A DNA stretch of 64,000 bases. Origin: Bolinopsis microptera (Eukaryota; Ctenophora; Tentaculata; Lobata; Bolinopsidae). The DNA is taken from contig NC_087082.1 in assembly GCF_026151205.1 (NCBI RefSeq), forward strand, positions 11,603,997-11,667,996, written 5' to 3'. Each line of letters starts with the position of its first letter. Within the stretch, counting starts at the first letter, position 1. A program made the position numbers and the translations under genes. Under the pieces are notes generated by a model. It saw only the letters and a list, made by a program, of their open reading frames with translations. It had not been told where the DNA came from and did no database searches. Of the stretch, positions 37,900-48,219 are shown piece by piece.

Positions 37900-38010
37900 A
37901 GGGGGATCATGTTTTTTGTCCGTTCGGTACCCTATATTTTCAAAACGGACAAAAAATAGAGCGGACAAAAACGGACAAAAATGGACAAAAACGGACAAAA
38001 ATGGAAATAA
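37900..38010. repeat. CGGACAAAAA block preceding the TCC array
   Basis: GGGGGATCATGTTTTTTGTC, CGTTCGGTACCCTATATTTT, then repeated CGGACAAAAA units and AAATAACATTTAGATGC lead into the TCC array. The same block recurs at 51896-52032 inside the second poly-G-capped element, linking the two. Confidence 0.85.
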
Positions 38011-38019
38011 CATTTAGAT

Positions 38020-39209
38020 GCTTCCTCCTCCTACTCTTCCTCCTCCTCCCCCTGGGTCTTCCTGATCGTTCTCAGTCCTCTTCCTCCTCCCCTCCTCAGT
38101 CCTCCTCCTCCTCCTCGTCCTCAGTCCTCCTCATCAGTCCTCAACAGTCCTCCTCCTCCCCAGTCCTCCTCCTCCTCCTGAGCTCCCTCCTGGGTCCTCC
38201 TCCTCCTCTTCATCCTCCTCCTCTTCCTCCTCAGTCCTCCTCAGTCCTCCTCCTCATCCTTCTCCTCAGTCCTCCATCCTCCTCCTCAGTCCTCCCCCAG
38301 TCCCCCTCCTCCTCCTCCTATTCAGTCCTCCTTCTCCTCCAGGTCCTCCTCCTCCTTCTCAGGCCTCCTCAGTCCTCCTCCTCCTCCTCCTCCTCCTCTT
38401 CCCTCTCAGTAATCCTCCTCAGCCATCCTCCTCAGTCCTCCTCAGTCCTCCTCCTCAGTCCTCCTCCTCCTGGGTCCTCCTCCTCCTCTTCATCCTCCTC
38501 CTGTTCCTCCTCGGTCCTCAGTCCTCCTCCTGGGTCCTCCTCCTCATCCTTCTCATCAGTCCTCCTCCTCCCCAGTCCTCTCCCAGTCCCCTCCTTCTCC
38601 TCCTATTCAGTCCTCCTCCTCCTCCTCCTCCTCAGTTCTCCTCAGTCCTCCTTCTCATTTCTCCTAAGTCCTCCTCCTGAGTCCTCCTCCTGAGTCCTCC
38701 TCCTGAGTCCTCCTCCTCCCTCTCAGTCATCCTCCTCAGCCATCCTCCCCAGCCATCCTCCTCAGCCATCCTCCTCAGTACTCCTCAGTCCTCCTCCTTC
38801 TCAGTCATCGTCAGTCCTCCTCCTCAGTCCTCCTCCTCAGTCCTCCTCAGTCCTCCTCCTCCTCCTGGGTCCTCCTCCTCCTCCTCCTCCTGGGTCCTCC
38901 TGGGTCTTCCTGATCCTCCCCAGTCCTCTTCCTTCTCCCCTCCTCAGTCCTCCTCCTACTCTTCCTCCTCGTCCTCAGTCCTCCTCATCAGTCCTCAACA
39001 GTTCTCCTCCTCCCCAGTCCTCCTGCTCATCCTGGGGCCTTTTCCTGGGTCCTCCTGGGTCCTCCTCCTCCTGGGTCCTCCTCCTCCTGGGTCCTCCTTC
39101 TCCTCCTCAGTCCTTCTCCTCCTCCTCCTCAGTCCTCTTCCTCCTCTTCCTCCTCCTCCTCCCTCTCAGTCATCCTCCTCATCCTTCTCCTCAGTCCTCC
39201 ATCCTCCTC
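38020..39209. repeat. TCC-rich polypyrimidine array, left of LINE 1
   Basis: Dominated by TCC triplets punctuated by CAGTCCTCC, GGGTCCTCC and CAGTCATCC words. It is the left part of an array split by LINE 1: its end CCATCCTCCTC continues, after the LINE, with CTCAGTCCTCCCCCAGT, exactly as in the uninterrupted copy near 44070. Long Ser/Pro/Leu open frames are translations of this array. Confidence 0.95.
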
Positions 39210-39322
39210 TTAGATGCATACCAAAGCAACAAGTCCCTTGAGCAAAATGTGGACCTGCTAGGTAACTCTAGAACTATCCTTCAGAAACACCTAGCTAATT
39301 TGCGGTAAAGCTTCTCCAGTCT

Positions 39323-40492
39323 ATGGATAGCGACTATCCAGTTCTTGCGGAACGAATTTCTACCCTAAAAAGCGGAAACCACCTAACCAAGGCGGTAGCT
39401 GCTACGGCGATTGTGCAGTTTATCCAAGACGCACGTGCAATTCGCTGTCTGAAGTGCAAGGCCGACTTTACCCCCTACTCCTCGGACAACTCGCCCAGCG
39501 AAGTAATATGCTGTCGTTGTAAGAGACCCGGTCACCGTGGTTGTTATACTGACACGCATGTTGACGAGGAAATAGGAGTTGTATTTCTGTGCGGCGAGTG
39601 TCTCTCCAGCTGGAGTCAACCGTCACCACAGCAAACGGAGCAAATTCTCCCTGTTACTGACCAGAAGGATGTGATAAGCAACAACATATCTATTAAGTCC
39701 GATGTGCAGGCTGAATCTGATTCTACCATCAATGCAGAAACCACTGCTAACGATCTGAAAACTAACACGGAGGACAAAGAGATCAAGTCTCCAATCAACG
39801 AAGTTTACGATCGCAACATACCAGTTTGTCCTTTACTCTTGAAACAGGAATGCCCGCATGGCATTACTGGACTTACTGATGGCAAGTGCCAACACTACCA
39901 TCCCACGTGGTGCAAGCGATTTATGCGGAACGGTCCCGGAGGCAAAGATCGTCGCCGCGGTTGCAATCGTGGAGATAGCTGCCGCTACTTCCATACCCAA
40001 CTTTGCCAAAATGGTCTTGTCTCTAACTTGTGCCTAAACAATGAATGCAAGCTCATTCATATTAGAGGTGTAAAGCGCATCAGCAGCGACAAACCACCCA
40101 CTAAACCTGTTCCAACAGGAAAGAAAGGGGATGTCCCTCCTGCTCAAGACAATCACAAGCGCAGCAGGAAGAATACATCAACTTCGAAGCCGCCTCAAGA
40201 GAAAAATACTTCGAAATATTTTAGCAACAAGGATTTTCTCCAGCATTTGGACCAATTGAAAGCGGATTGGTCGAAAGAGATGTCGTGCATGATTCAGAAA
40301 TCACTCGAATCAATGATGGCCTCTCATCTACCTCCGCAAACAAGCCCGAACCCCCAGTTATATCTTCGTCCGGGTGTTCAGTACTCAACTGCAGTTCAGC
40401 AACCCTACCAACAAGCCCCTCATCTTCCCCAGGGCTACCCTGCACAGCACCTGCAACAGCCTGCTCTCTACCAACCGCTGCTGGGAAAGTAG
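39323..40492 (+). CDS. LINE 1 ORF1 protein (PHD-like and CCCH zinc motifs)
   Basis: 389 aa. Residues 43-95 have a Cys/His pattern CLKC...CCRC...HRGC...CGEC like a PHD or RING-type finger. After a polar linker comes a Cys/His-rich block at about 170-250: CPHGITG...CQHYHP, then C-x16-C-x5-C-x3-H (CNRGDSCRYFH), then CLNNECKLIH, resembling CCCH RNA-binding fingers. The C-terminal quarter is basic then Gln/Pro-rich. ORF1 proteins of non-LTR elements bind the element RNA in the RNP; the zinc modules here probably do this. The ATG at 39323 opens the frame about 110 bp into the element. The last 268 bp overlap the -1 frame used by ORF2. Confidence 0.9.
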   Translation: MDSDYPVLAERISTLKSGNHLTKAVAATAIVQFIQDARAIRCLKCKADFTPYSSDNSPSEVICCRCKRPGHRGCYTDTHVDEEIGVVFLCGECLSSWSQPSPQQTEQILPVTDQKDVISNNISIKSDVQAESDSTINAETTANDLKTNTEDKEIKSPINEVYDRNIPVCPLLLKQECPHGITGLTDGKCQHYHPTWCKRFMRNGPGGKDRRRGCNRGDSCRYFHTQLCQNGLVSNLCLNNECKLIHIRGVKRISSDKPPTKPVPTGKKGDVPPAQDNHKRSRKNTSTSKPPQEKNTSKYFSNKDFLQHLDQLKADWSKEMSCMIQKSLESMMASHLPPQTSPNPQLYLRPGVQYSTAVQQPYQQAPHLPQGYPAQHLQQPALYQPLLGK

Positions 40493-43400
40493 ACCTCAAA
40501 TCAATACTCCCGATCTCCTCAACATTTCTTCTTAACATACAAGGAATGAATCCTGGGATAAAGAACCAGCAATGGAAGTTGAAATCTCTCCACGAGAATT
40601 TAGCAACCAGTCCGCTCCACACCCCCTTCTTTATTCTGACTGAGACTCATCTGAAGCCATACCATGTTGAAGCAGAGACGTGTATCCCTGGCTACAGTAC
40701 CATCAGAGCTGATCGAGACAAACGTGCTCAAGGCGGTGTAGCTATCTTCCTACACCACTCTATACCTGCTGACACGACAAAAGTGTACTCTAACTCCTAT
40801 TGTGAAGTTGCAATGGTTCACATCGCTAGCAGTAACTTTCTCCTTGTTGGCGTGTACCGCCCTCCACAGGCACCATTCGACAAATTTGATGACTGTCTGT
40901 GTGTGATCCAAGACTTTATAGACCACCTCCCTGGCTCTCCTGAACTCTACATTGCAGGCGACTTTAATTTGCCGTTTGTAGACTGGTCCAGTAAGTCGAT
41001 CAAACCAAACTCCAGCAAATCGGCTTCCGACACGAACTCGGGACTAGCCTTTATGGAGTTCATATCTTCAAACTTCCTAGAGCAGCTAGTCGATGAACCC
41101 ACTAGGAAGGACCAAAACATCCTTGACCTGATCCTATCAAACAACTCCGACTTAATCCACGGTTTATCAGTGTCAAAGACGGAGAAATCAGACCACGACA
41201 TAGTGACCTGTACTCTCCTCCACCCGCAGTTCCTACTTGAGCAACCAGCAAGGAAAGAGTACAGTCCTGCCACAGCACTTGATGACATCAACTTCAATGC
41301 TGCTGACTGGGCCTTGGTTAACAAGGAACTCACTACTGTAGACTGGTCGACAGTAACCAACCCTTCAACTAGCCAAGATGCTGCATGGGATATGTTTGAA
41401 GGGATCCTTGTGCAGATCTGCAAGAAACACGCACCTTCTCATAGCCACAATCGTCAAGCCGCAGAATCTTCAAAAGTCCCAAGGTCAAGGGTGGCTCTCC
41501 TTAGAAAGAAAAAGCGCCTTAATGCCAGGATCAACTGTATTAAATACAGATTTTGTGGCCCTTCTCCGCCTCGCAATAATGTCAAGCTTCGCAAGCTGGA
41601 TGAAGAGAGGGCTGCTGTCGAGATGCTCCTTAAAGCGGACATTAAACAGCAGCGAGCCAGAGAAGAACTTGTTGCTCTTAGTAAGATCAAGACTAATCCT
41701 AAGGCGTTTTATACCTTCGCAAAGAGGTTTAAAACCCCTGCTGCATCTGTCGGACCCCTATTGGATAGTGATGACAAGCTCCAGTCTGATCCAGCCACTA
41801 TGGGTAATATCTTACAGGATCAATATGCGAGTGCTTTCAGTGACCCTAAAAAGGCAAATCTAGCCGAAGTCCGGACGTCCAAGGTCATAGAGCAACCTCA
41901 TTCTATCACAGACATCGACTTTAATGAGCAAGATATCCTCGACGCCATCAAAGCGATGAATCGTTTCTCAGCAGTCGGACCTGACAAGTTCCCAGTCCTA
42001 ATCCTCAAGGAATGTGGAATTGTCCTAGCTCCTGTGATAACCAAGCTTTGGAAAGCTTCGCTAAGCTCTGGTGAAATAGCTACAAAATTCAAGAACCAGA
42101 GTATTATCCCCCTTTTTAAAAAGGGGAAAAGGTCGATTGCTGCCAACTATCGACCGGTATCTCTAACATCCAACCTCATAAAGATGTTCGAGAGGGTCGT
42201 CCGCGCTAAGCTGGTTGACTACATTGTAGCTCAAGACATCATCAACCACGATCAACACGGCTTTCAAGCTGGAAGAAGCTGTCTTACTCAACTTCTTCAC
42301 CACGTCCAAGACATCATGGATGACTTAGATGGTGACGAAAATGCTGATATTCTGTATCTTGATTTCAGCAAAGCCTTCGATAAGGTAGATCACGCTATAC
42401 TATTGAAGAAGCTCCATATGTACGGTATCCAGGGCAACGCCCACCGCTGGCTGGAAAGCTTCCTCAGTGGAAGAACCCAACATGTCGTTGTCGATGGTAT
42501 TGAATCTCTCGTCATAATGGTGCTAAGTGGGGTACCACAGGGCACTGTGTTAGGCCCACTGCTATTTATTTTGTATATCAACGACCTGTTCCTAGTTGTA
42601 AGACATTGCAAAGTAAAAGTGTTTGCTGATGACTCCAAGCTCCACAAAAACATCAGCTCCCCGTCCGACTGCAAATGTCTCCAGGAAGATCTCTGTGCAG
42701 TAGTGCGATGGGCAGTAGCAAACAACATGGAGCTAAACGAAAGTAAGTTCCAACTTCTCCAGCATGGTAAGAACCCTGAGCTAAAGAAACCCTACATTTT
42801 ACCATCTGGTGCATCGATATCTTCTGATGATGTCGTGAAAGATCTCGGTGTGTATGTTGACAGTGATCTCTCCTGGCGTGAACACATCACAAGAAAGTCT
42901 TCTGAGGCAGCGAGCAAAGCTGGATGGGTACTGAGAACTTTCTCTACCAGAGACAAAGACACGATGATGATGCTCTTCAAGACATACGTCCGCTCTATTA
43001 CCGAGTATTGTTGTGCTCTCTGGTCGCCTCACCTGCAGTGTGACATAATCATGATTGAGTCGATCCAACGCTCATTCACTGCGAAAATAGCAGGATACAA
43101 GCATCTTAGCTACTGGGAGCGCCTGAAGCAGCTTGATCTCTACTCCCTACAGCGCCGCCGCGAGAGGTACATGATCATCCTTGTCTGGAAAATTTACTAC
43201 GGTGAGATTCCCAACAGTGTAAACATTTCTTTCCAACACTCTCAAAGAAGAGGAGTTACATGTCTTCGTCCTCTTGGCGGATCAAAATACAAAAGCATCA
43301 ACACCATGAGGTTCCATTCTTTCCCTTCAGTGGCCTCTGCTTTGTATAACGTTGTGCCTCACGACATCAAGTCTATCCCAACCTTGCCAAAATTCAAGGC

Positions 43401-43506
43401 AGCACTTGATCGCTTTCTCCATACCGTCCCCGACACCCCTCCTACCCCTGGATATACAGGGGCAAATGGCAATTCAATCTTGGAATGGGCTGTGAGCAAG
43501 ACATGA
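40225..43506 (+). CDS. LINE 1 ORF2: APE endonuclease plus reverse transcriptase
   Basis: An open frame of over 1080 codons from just after the stop at 40222-40224 to 43506. Order: a Ser/Pro-rich leader; endonuclease with LLNIQGMN, LTETHL, GGVAIF, AGDFNLP and SDHDIV; reverse transcriptase with NYRPVSLTSN, QHGFQAGRSCLTQLLH, YLDFSKAFDKVDH, GVPQGTVLGPLLF and VFADDSK (catalytic Asp pair); then a C-terminal region with SLQRRRERY and a helical tail. All catalytic motifs look intact. No ATG occurs in this frame before the endonuclease LLNIQ motif; the first is at about 40547 (MNPGIK), which would cut off the catalytic Asn. Translation may depend on ORF1, by -1 frameshifting or re-initiation. Confidence 0.93.
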   Translation, partial: QQGFSPAFGPIESGLVERDVVHDSEITRINDGLSSTSANKPEPPVISSSGCSVLNCSSATLPTSPSSSPGLPCTAPATACSLPTAAGKVDLKSILPISSTFLLNIQGMNPGIKNQQWKLKSLHENLATSPLHTPFFILTETHLKPYHVEAETCIPGYSTIRADRDKRAQGGVAIFLHHSIPADTTKVYSNSYCEVAMVHIASSNFLLVGVYRPPQAPFDKFDDCLCVIQDFIDHLPGSPELYIAGDFNLPFVDWSSKSIKPNSSKSASDTNSGLAFMEFISSNFLEQLVDEPTRKDQNILDLILSNNSDLIHGLSVSKTEKSDHDIVTCTLLHPQFLLEQPARKEYSPATALDDINFNAADWALVNKELTTVDWSTVTNPSTSQDAAWDMFEGILVQICKKHAPSHSHNRQAAESSKVPRSRVALLRKKKRLNARINCIKYRFCGPSPPRNNVKLRKLDEERAAVEMLLKADIKQQRAREELVALSKIKTNPKAFYTFAKRFKTPAASVGPLLDSDDKLQSDPATMGNILQDQYASAFSDPKKANLAEVRTSKVIEQPHSITDIDFNEQDILDAIKAMNRFSAVGPDKFPVLILKECGIVLAPVITKLWKASLSSGEIATKFKNQSIIPLFKKGKRSIAANYRPVSLTSNLIKMFERVVRAKLVDYIVAQDIINHDQHGFQAGRSCLTQLLHHVQDIMDDLDGDENADILYLDFSKAFDKVDHAILLKKLHMYGIQGNAHRWLESFLSGRTQHVVVDGIESLVIMVLSGVPQGTVLGPLLFILYINDLFLVVRHCKVKVFADDSKLHKNISSPSDCKCLQEDLCAVVRWAVANNMELNESKFQLLQHGKNPELKKPYILPSGASISSDDVVKDLGVYVDSDLSWREHITRKSSEAASKAGWVLRTFSTRDKDTMMMLFKTYVRSITEYCCALWSPHLQCDIIMIESIQRSFTAKIAGYKHLSYWERLKQLDLYSLQRRRERYMIILVWKIYYGEIPNSVNISFQHSQRRGVTCLRPLGGSKYKSINTMRFHSFPSVASALYNVVPHDIKSIPTLPKFKAALDRFLHTVPDTPPTPGYTGANGNSILEWAVSKT

Positions 43507-43583
43507 TAACGGAGACACCGGTGGTGGAGACGCAAGATGTCTTGGCCTGGGCGTGCTAGCCCGAAACGAACCCAAGGTAGGTA

Positions 43584-46500
43584 CTCCTCCTCAGTCCTCC
43601 CCCAGTCCCCCTCCTCCTCCTCCTATTCAGTCCTCCTCCTCCTCCTCCTCCTTCTCAGTCCTCCTCAGTCCTCCTCCTCCTCCTCCTCCTCCTCCTCTTC
43701 CCTCTCAGTCATCCTCCTCAGCCATCCTCCTCAGTCCTCCTCAGTCCTCCTCCTCAGTCCTCCTCCTCCTGGGTCCTCCTCCTCCTCTTCATCCTCCTCC
43801 TGTTCCTCTTCGGTCCTCAGTCCTCCTCCTCCTGGGTCCTCCTCCTCATCCTTCTCATCAGTCCTCAACAGTTCTCCTCCTCCCCAGTCCTCCTCCTCCT
43901 CCTGGGGCCTTTTCCTGGGTCCTCCTGGGTCCTCCTCCTCCTGGGTCCTCCTCCTCCTGGGTCCTCCTTCTCCTCCTCAGTCCTTCTCCTCCTCCTCCTC
44001 AGTCCTCTTCCTCCTCTTCCTCCTCCTCCCTCTCAGTCATCCTCCTCATCCTTCTCCTCAGTCCTCCATCCTCCTCCTCAGTCCTCCCCCAGTCCCCCTC
44101 CTCCTCCTCCTATTCAGTCCTCCTCCTCCTCCTCCTCCTTCTCAGTCCTCCTCAGTCCTCCTCCTCCTCCTCCTCCTCCTCTTCCCTCTCAGTCATCCTC
44201 CTCAGCCATCCTCCTCAGTCCTCCTCAGTCCTCCTCCTCAGTCCTCCTCCTCCTGGGTCCTCCTCCTCCTCTTCATCCTCCTCCTGTTCCTCCTCGGTCC
44301 TCAGTCCTCCTCCTCCTGGGTCCTCCTCCTCATCCTTCTCATCAGTCCTCCTCCTCCCTAGTCCTCTCCCAGTCCCCTCCTTCTCCTCCTATTCAGTCCT
44401 CCTCCTCCTCCTCCTCCTCAGTTCTCCTCAGTCCTCCTTAGTCCTTCTCATTTCTCCAAAGTCCTCCTCCTGAGTCCTCCTCCTGAGTCCTCCTCCTGAG
44501 TCCTCCTCCTGAGTCCTCCTCCTCCCTCTCAGTCATCCTCCTCAGTCATCCTCCTCAGCCATCCTCCCCAGCCATCCTCCTCAGCCATCCTCCTCAGTAC
44601 TCCTCAGTCCTCCTCCTTCTCAGTCATCGTCAGTCCTCCTCCTCAGTCCTCCTCAGTCCTCCTCCTCCTCCTGGGTCCTCCTCCTCCTCCTCCTCCTGGG
44701 TCCTCCTGGGTCTTCCTGATCCTCCCCAGTCCTCTTCCTTCTCCCGTCCTCAGTCCTCCTCCTACTCTTCCTCCTCGTCCTCAGTCCTCCTCATCAGTCC
44801 TCAACAGTTCTCCTCCTCCCCAGTCCTCCTGCTCATCCTGGGGCCTTTTCCTGGGTCCTCCTGGGTCCTCCTCCTCCTGGGTCCTCCTCCTCCTGGGTCC
44901 TCCTTCTCCTCCTCAGTCCTTCTCCTCCTCCTCCTCAGTCCTCTTCCTCCTCTTCCTCCTCCTCCTCCCTCTCAGTCATCCTCCTCAGCCATCCTCCCCA
45001 GTCCTCCTCCTTCTCAGTCCTCCTCAGTCCTCCTCCTGAGTCCTCCTCCTCCTCAGTCATCCTCCTCAGTTCTCCTCCTCCTCCTCCTAGGTCCTCCTCC
45101 TGGGTCCTCCTCCTCCTGGGTCCTCCTTCTCCTCCTCAGTCCTTCTCCTCCTCCTCCTCAGTCCTCTTCCTCCTCTTCCTCCTCCTCCTCCCTCTCAGTC
45201 ATCCTCCTCAGCCATCCTCCCCAGTCCTCCTCCTTCTCAGTCCTCCTCAGTCCTCCTCCTGAGTCCTCCTCCTCCTCAGTCCTCCTCCTCAGTCCTCCTC
45301 CTCCTGGGTCCTCCTCCTCCTCTTCATCCTCCTCCTGTTCCTCCTCGGTCCTCAGTCCTCCTCCTCCTGGGTCCTCCTCCTCATCCTTCTCATCAGTCCT
45401 CAACAGTTCTCCTCCTCCCCAGTCCTCCTCCTCCTCCTGGGGCCTTTTCCTGGGTCCTCCTGGGTCCTCCTCCTCCTGGGTCCTCCTCCTCCTGGGTCCT
45501 CCTTCTCCTCCTCAGTCCTTCTCCTCCTCCTCCTCAGTCCTCTTCCTCCTCTTCCTCCTCCTCCCTCTCAGTCATCCTCCTCATCCTTCTCCTCAGTCCT
45601 CCATCCTCCTCCTCAGTCCTCCCCCAGTCCCCCTCCTCCTCCTCCTATTCAGTCCTCCTCCTCCTCCTCCTCCTTCTCAGTCCTCCTCAGTCCTCCTCCT
45701 CCTCCTCCTCCTCCTCTTCCCTCTCAGTCATCCTCCTCAGCCATCCTCCTCAGTCCTCCTCAGTCCTCCTCCTCAGTCCTCCTCCTCCTGGGTCCTCCTC
45801 CTCCTCTTCATCCTCCTCCTGTTCCTCCTCGGTCCTCAGTCCTCCTCCTCCTGGGTCCTCCTCCTCATCCTTCTCATCAGTCCTCCTCCTCCCTAGTCCT
45901 CTCCCAGTCCCCTCCTTCTCCTCCTATTCAGTCCTCCTCCTCCTCCTCCTCCTCAGTTCTCCTCAGTCCTCCTTAGTCCTTCTCATTTCTCCAAAGTCCT
46001 CCTCCTGAGTCCTCCTCCTGAGTCCTCCTCCTGAGTCCTCCTCCTGAGTCCTCCTCCTCCCTCTCAGTCATCCTCCTCAGTCATCCTCCTCAGCCATCCT
46101 CCCCAGCCATCCTCCTCAGCCATCCTCCTCAGTACTCCTCAGTCCTCCTCCTTCTCAGTCATCGTCAGTCCTCCTCCTCAGTCCTCCTCAGTCCTCCTCC
46201 TCCTCCTGGGTCCTCCTCCTCCTCCTCCTCCTGGGTCCTCCTGGGTCTTCCTGATCCTCCCCAGTCCTCTTCCTTCTCCCGTCCTCAGTCCTCCTCCTAC
46301 TCTTCCTCCTCGTCCTCAGTCCTCCTCATCAGTCCTCAACAGTTCTCCTCCTCCCCAGTCCTCCTGCTCATCCTGGGGCCTTTTCCTGGGTCCTCCTGGG
46401 TCCTCCTCCTCCTGGGTCCTCCTCCTCCTGGGTCCTCCTTCTCCTCCTCAGTCCTTCTCCTCCTCCTCCTCAGTCCTCTTCCTCCTCTTCCTCCTCCTCC

Positions 46501-46800
46501 TCCCTCTCAGTCATCCTCCTCAGCCATCCTCCCCAGTCCTCCTCCTTCTCAGTCCTCCTCAGTCCTCCTCCTGAGTCCTCCTCCTCCTCAGTCATCCTCC
46601 TCAGTTCTCCTCCTCCTCCTCCTAGGTCCTCCTTCTGGGTCCTCCTCCTCCTCCTCCTGGGTCTTCCTGATCCTTCTCCTCCCTCTCAGTCATCCTCCTC
46701 AGTCATCCTCCTCAGTCATCCTCCTCAGCCATCCTCCTCAGCCATCCTTCTCAGCCATCCTCCTCAGTACTCTTCAGTACTCTTCAGTACTCTTCAGTCC
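43584..46800. repeat. TCC-rich array with 1535-bp higher-order repeat
   Basis: The array resumes after LINE 1. Marker words recur at an exact 1535-bp offset: CCTGGGGCCTTTT at 43901/45436 and 44837/46372, and CAGTCATCGTCAG at 44621/46156. Two long near-identical units therefore lie between about 43.6 and 46.65 kb. The strand is almost pure pyrimidine apart from CAG and GGG punctuation, so it can form triplex (H-DNA). Open frames in it on either strand are low complexity. Confidence 0.93.
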
Positions 46801-46811
46801 TCAAAATCTTT

Positions 46812-47036
46812 GTCCGCTAATGTCCACCAATGTCCGCTAATGTCCACCAATGTCCATCCAAGTCCGCCAATGTCCGTCCGGGTCCGCCAATGTCCGTCCG
46901 AGTCCGCCAATGTCCGTCCGAGTCCGCCAATGTCCGTCCGGGTCCGCCAATGTCCGTCCGAGTCCGCCAATGTCCGTCCGAGTCCGCCAATGTCCGTCCG
47001 AGTCCGCCAATGTCCGTCCGTGTCCGCCAATGTCCC
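46812..47036. repeat. 20-bp tandem repeat (GTCCGCCAATGTCCGTCCGA)
   Basis: About eleven units, the leftmost degenerate (CTAATGTCCACCAATGTCC). The unit is not a multiple of 3, so all three frames on both strands carry similar repeating peptides, a clear sign of array rather than gene. It is related to, and inverted relative to, the GGACATAGGC repeat at the other end of the composite element. Confidence 0.93.
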
Positions 47037-47114
47037 AAAAAACACGTCCGTTGTCTCATAGAATCCAAAAAGGACAGGACATAGGCGGACATAGACGGAC
47101 ATGACACCCCCCCC

Positions 47115-48069
47115 TATATAGGTAGTACGCCACTGCCCACTATGTGCTGTTATTATATAGGTAGTACGCCACTGCCCACCATGTACTGTTATTATATAGG
47201 TAGTACGCCACTGCCCACTATGTGCTGTTATTATATAGGTAGTACGCCACTACCCACTATGTACTGTTATTATATAGGTAGTACGCCACTGCCCACTATG
47301 TGCTGTTATTATATAGGTAGTATGCCACTACCCACTATGTGCTGTTATTATATAGGTAGTACGCCACTGCCCACCATGTACTGTTATTATATAGATAGTA
47401 CGCCACTGCCCACTATGTGCTGTTATTATATAGGTAGTACGCCACTACCCACTATGTACTGTTATTATATAGGTAGTATGCCACTGCCCACTATGTGCTG
47501 TTATTATATAGGTAGTACGCCACTACCCACTATGTGCTGTTATTATATAGGTAGTACGCCACTACCCACTATGTACTGTTATTATATAGGTAGTACGCCA
47601 CTGCCCACTATGCACTGTTATTATATAGGTAGTACGCCACTACCCACTATGTACTGTTATTATATAATAGGTAGTACGCCACTACCCACTATGTGCTGTT
47701 ATTATATAGGTAGTACGCCACTACCCACTATGCAAGTTGTTATTATATAGGTAGTACGCCACTACCCACTATGTACTGTTATTATATAGGTAGTACGCCA
47801 CTGCCCACTATGTGCTGTTATTATATAGGTAGTACGCCACTGCCCACTATGTACTGTTATTATATATAGGTAGTACGCCACTACCCACTATGTACTGTTA
47901 TTATATAGGTAGTACGCCACTACCCACTATGTGCTGTTATTATATAGGTAGTACGCCACTGCCCACTATGTGCTGTTATTAATATATAGGTAGTACGCCA
48001 CTGCCCACTATGTACTGTTATTATATAGGTAGTATGCCACTGCCCACTATGTACTGTTATTATATAGGT
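47115..48069. repeat. 39-bp minisatellite, block 2
   Basis: About 24 units of the TATATAGGTAGTACGCCACT family, with single A/G and TGTG/TGTA/TGCA variants, one TGCAAGT variant and a few TA insertions. It is the right-hand continuation of block 1 and ends at ATATAGGTA, where LINE 2 begins. Confidence 0.95.
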
Positions 48070-48219
48070 AACCTAAGCTTTTGAATACGTTTACATTTGC
48101 ATAGCTCTCTTATCTAATATTTCTATTTGAGATAAGACTGGCTCATCACTGTGTGCGTGTAATTGTTCGACGGATTTTTACACACTATACACAATACAAG
48201 TACACGGTATCTGTAAACT

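Larger units (their letters stand above)
39211..43583 (+). mobile_element. Near-complete CR1-like LINE (LINE 1), inserted in the TCC array
   Basis: About 4.37 kb: a 5' UTR of roughly 110 bp, ORF1, an overlapping ORF2, a roughly 75-bp 3' UTR and a short GGTAGGTA tail. Comparison with uninterrupted array copies places the insertion between CCATCCTCCTC and CTCAGTCC, with a short CTCCTC repeat as a possible TSD. Both ORFs are open over their whole length and all expected catalytic motifs are present, so this copy looks young and possibly mobile. ORF order, APE-type endonuclease, absence of an RNase H domain and the short-repeat tail fit the CR1/L2/Jockey group. Confidence 0.9.
37700..47114. mobile_element. 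9.4-kb poly-G-capped composite element inside the minisatellite
   Basis: The left end is eight G then TGTCACGTCCGTCTATGTCC; the right end read inward on the minus strand is eight G then TGTCATGTCCGTCTATGTCC, with the match continuing through a CCTTTTTGGATTCTATGAGAC segment after a small rearrangement. Flanks are minisatellite on both sides, with TATATA duplicated (37694-37699 and 47115-47120), as expected for a 6-bp or slightly longer TSD in a TA-rich unit. The interior consists of short tandem repeats, a CGGACAAAAA block, TCC-rich arrays and a later LINE insertion (39211-43583). No transposase gene is seen. It is either a non-autonomous element or a once smaller element swollen by array growth. 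Confidence 0.7.

Noticed and set aside
38001-38693. Ser/Pro/Leu-rich open frames in TCC arrays (also at 43537-44473 and 52922-54202)
   Set aside because: Overlapping frames are open simultaneously and the composition simply mirrors the TCC repeat.
46794-47107. Open frames on both strands in the 20-bp array
   Set aside because: Similar peptides appear in every frame of both strands, which is a repeat artefact.
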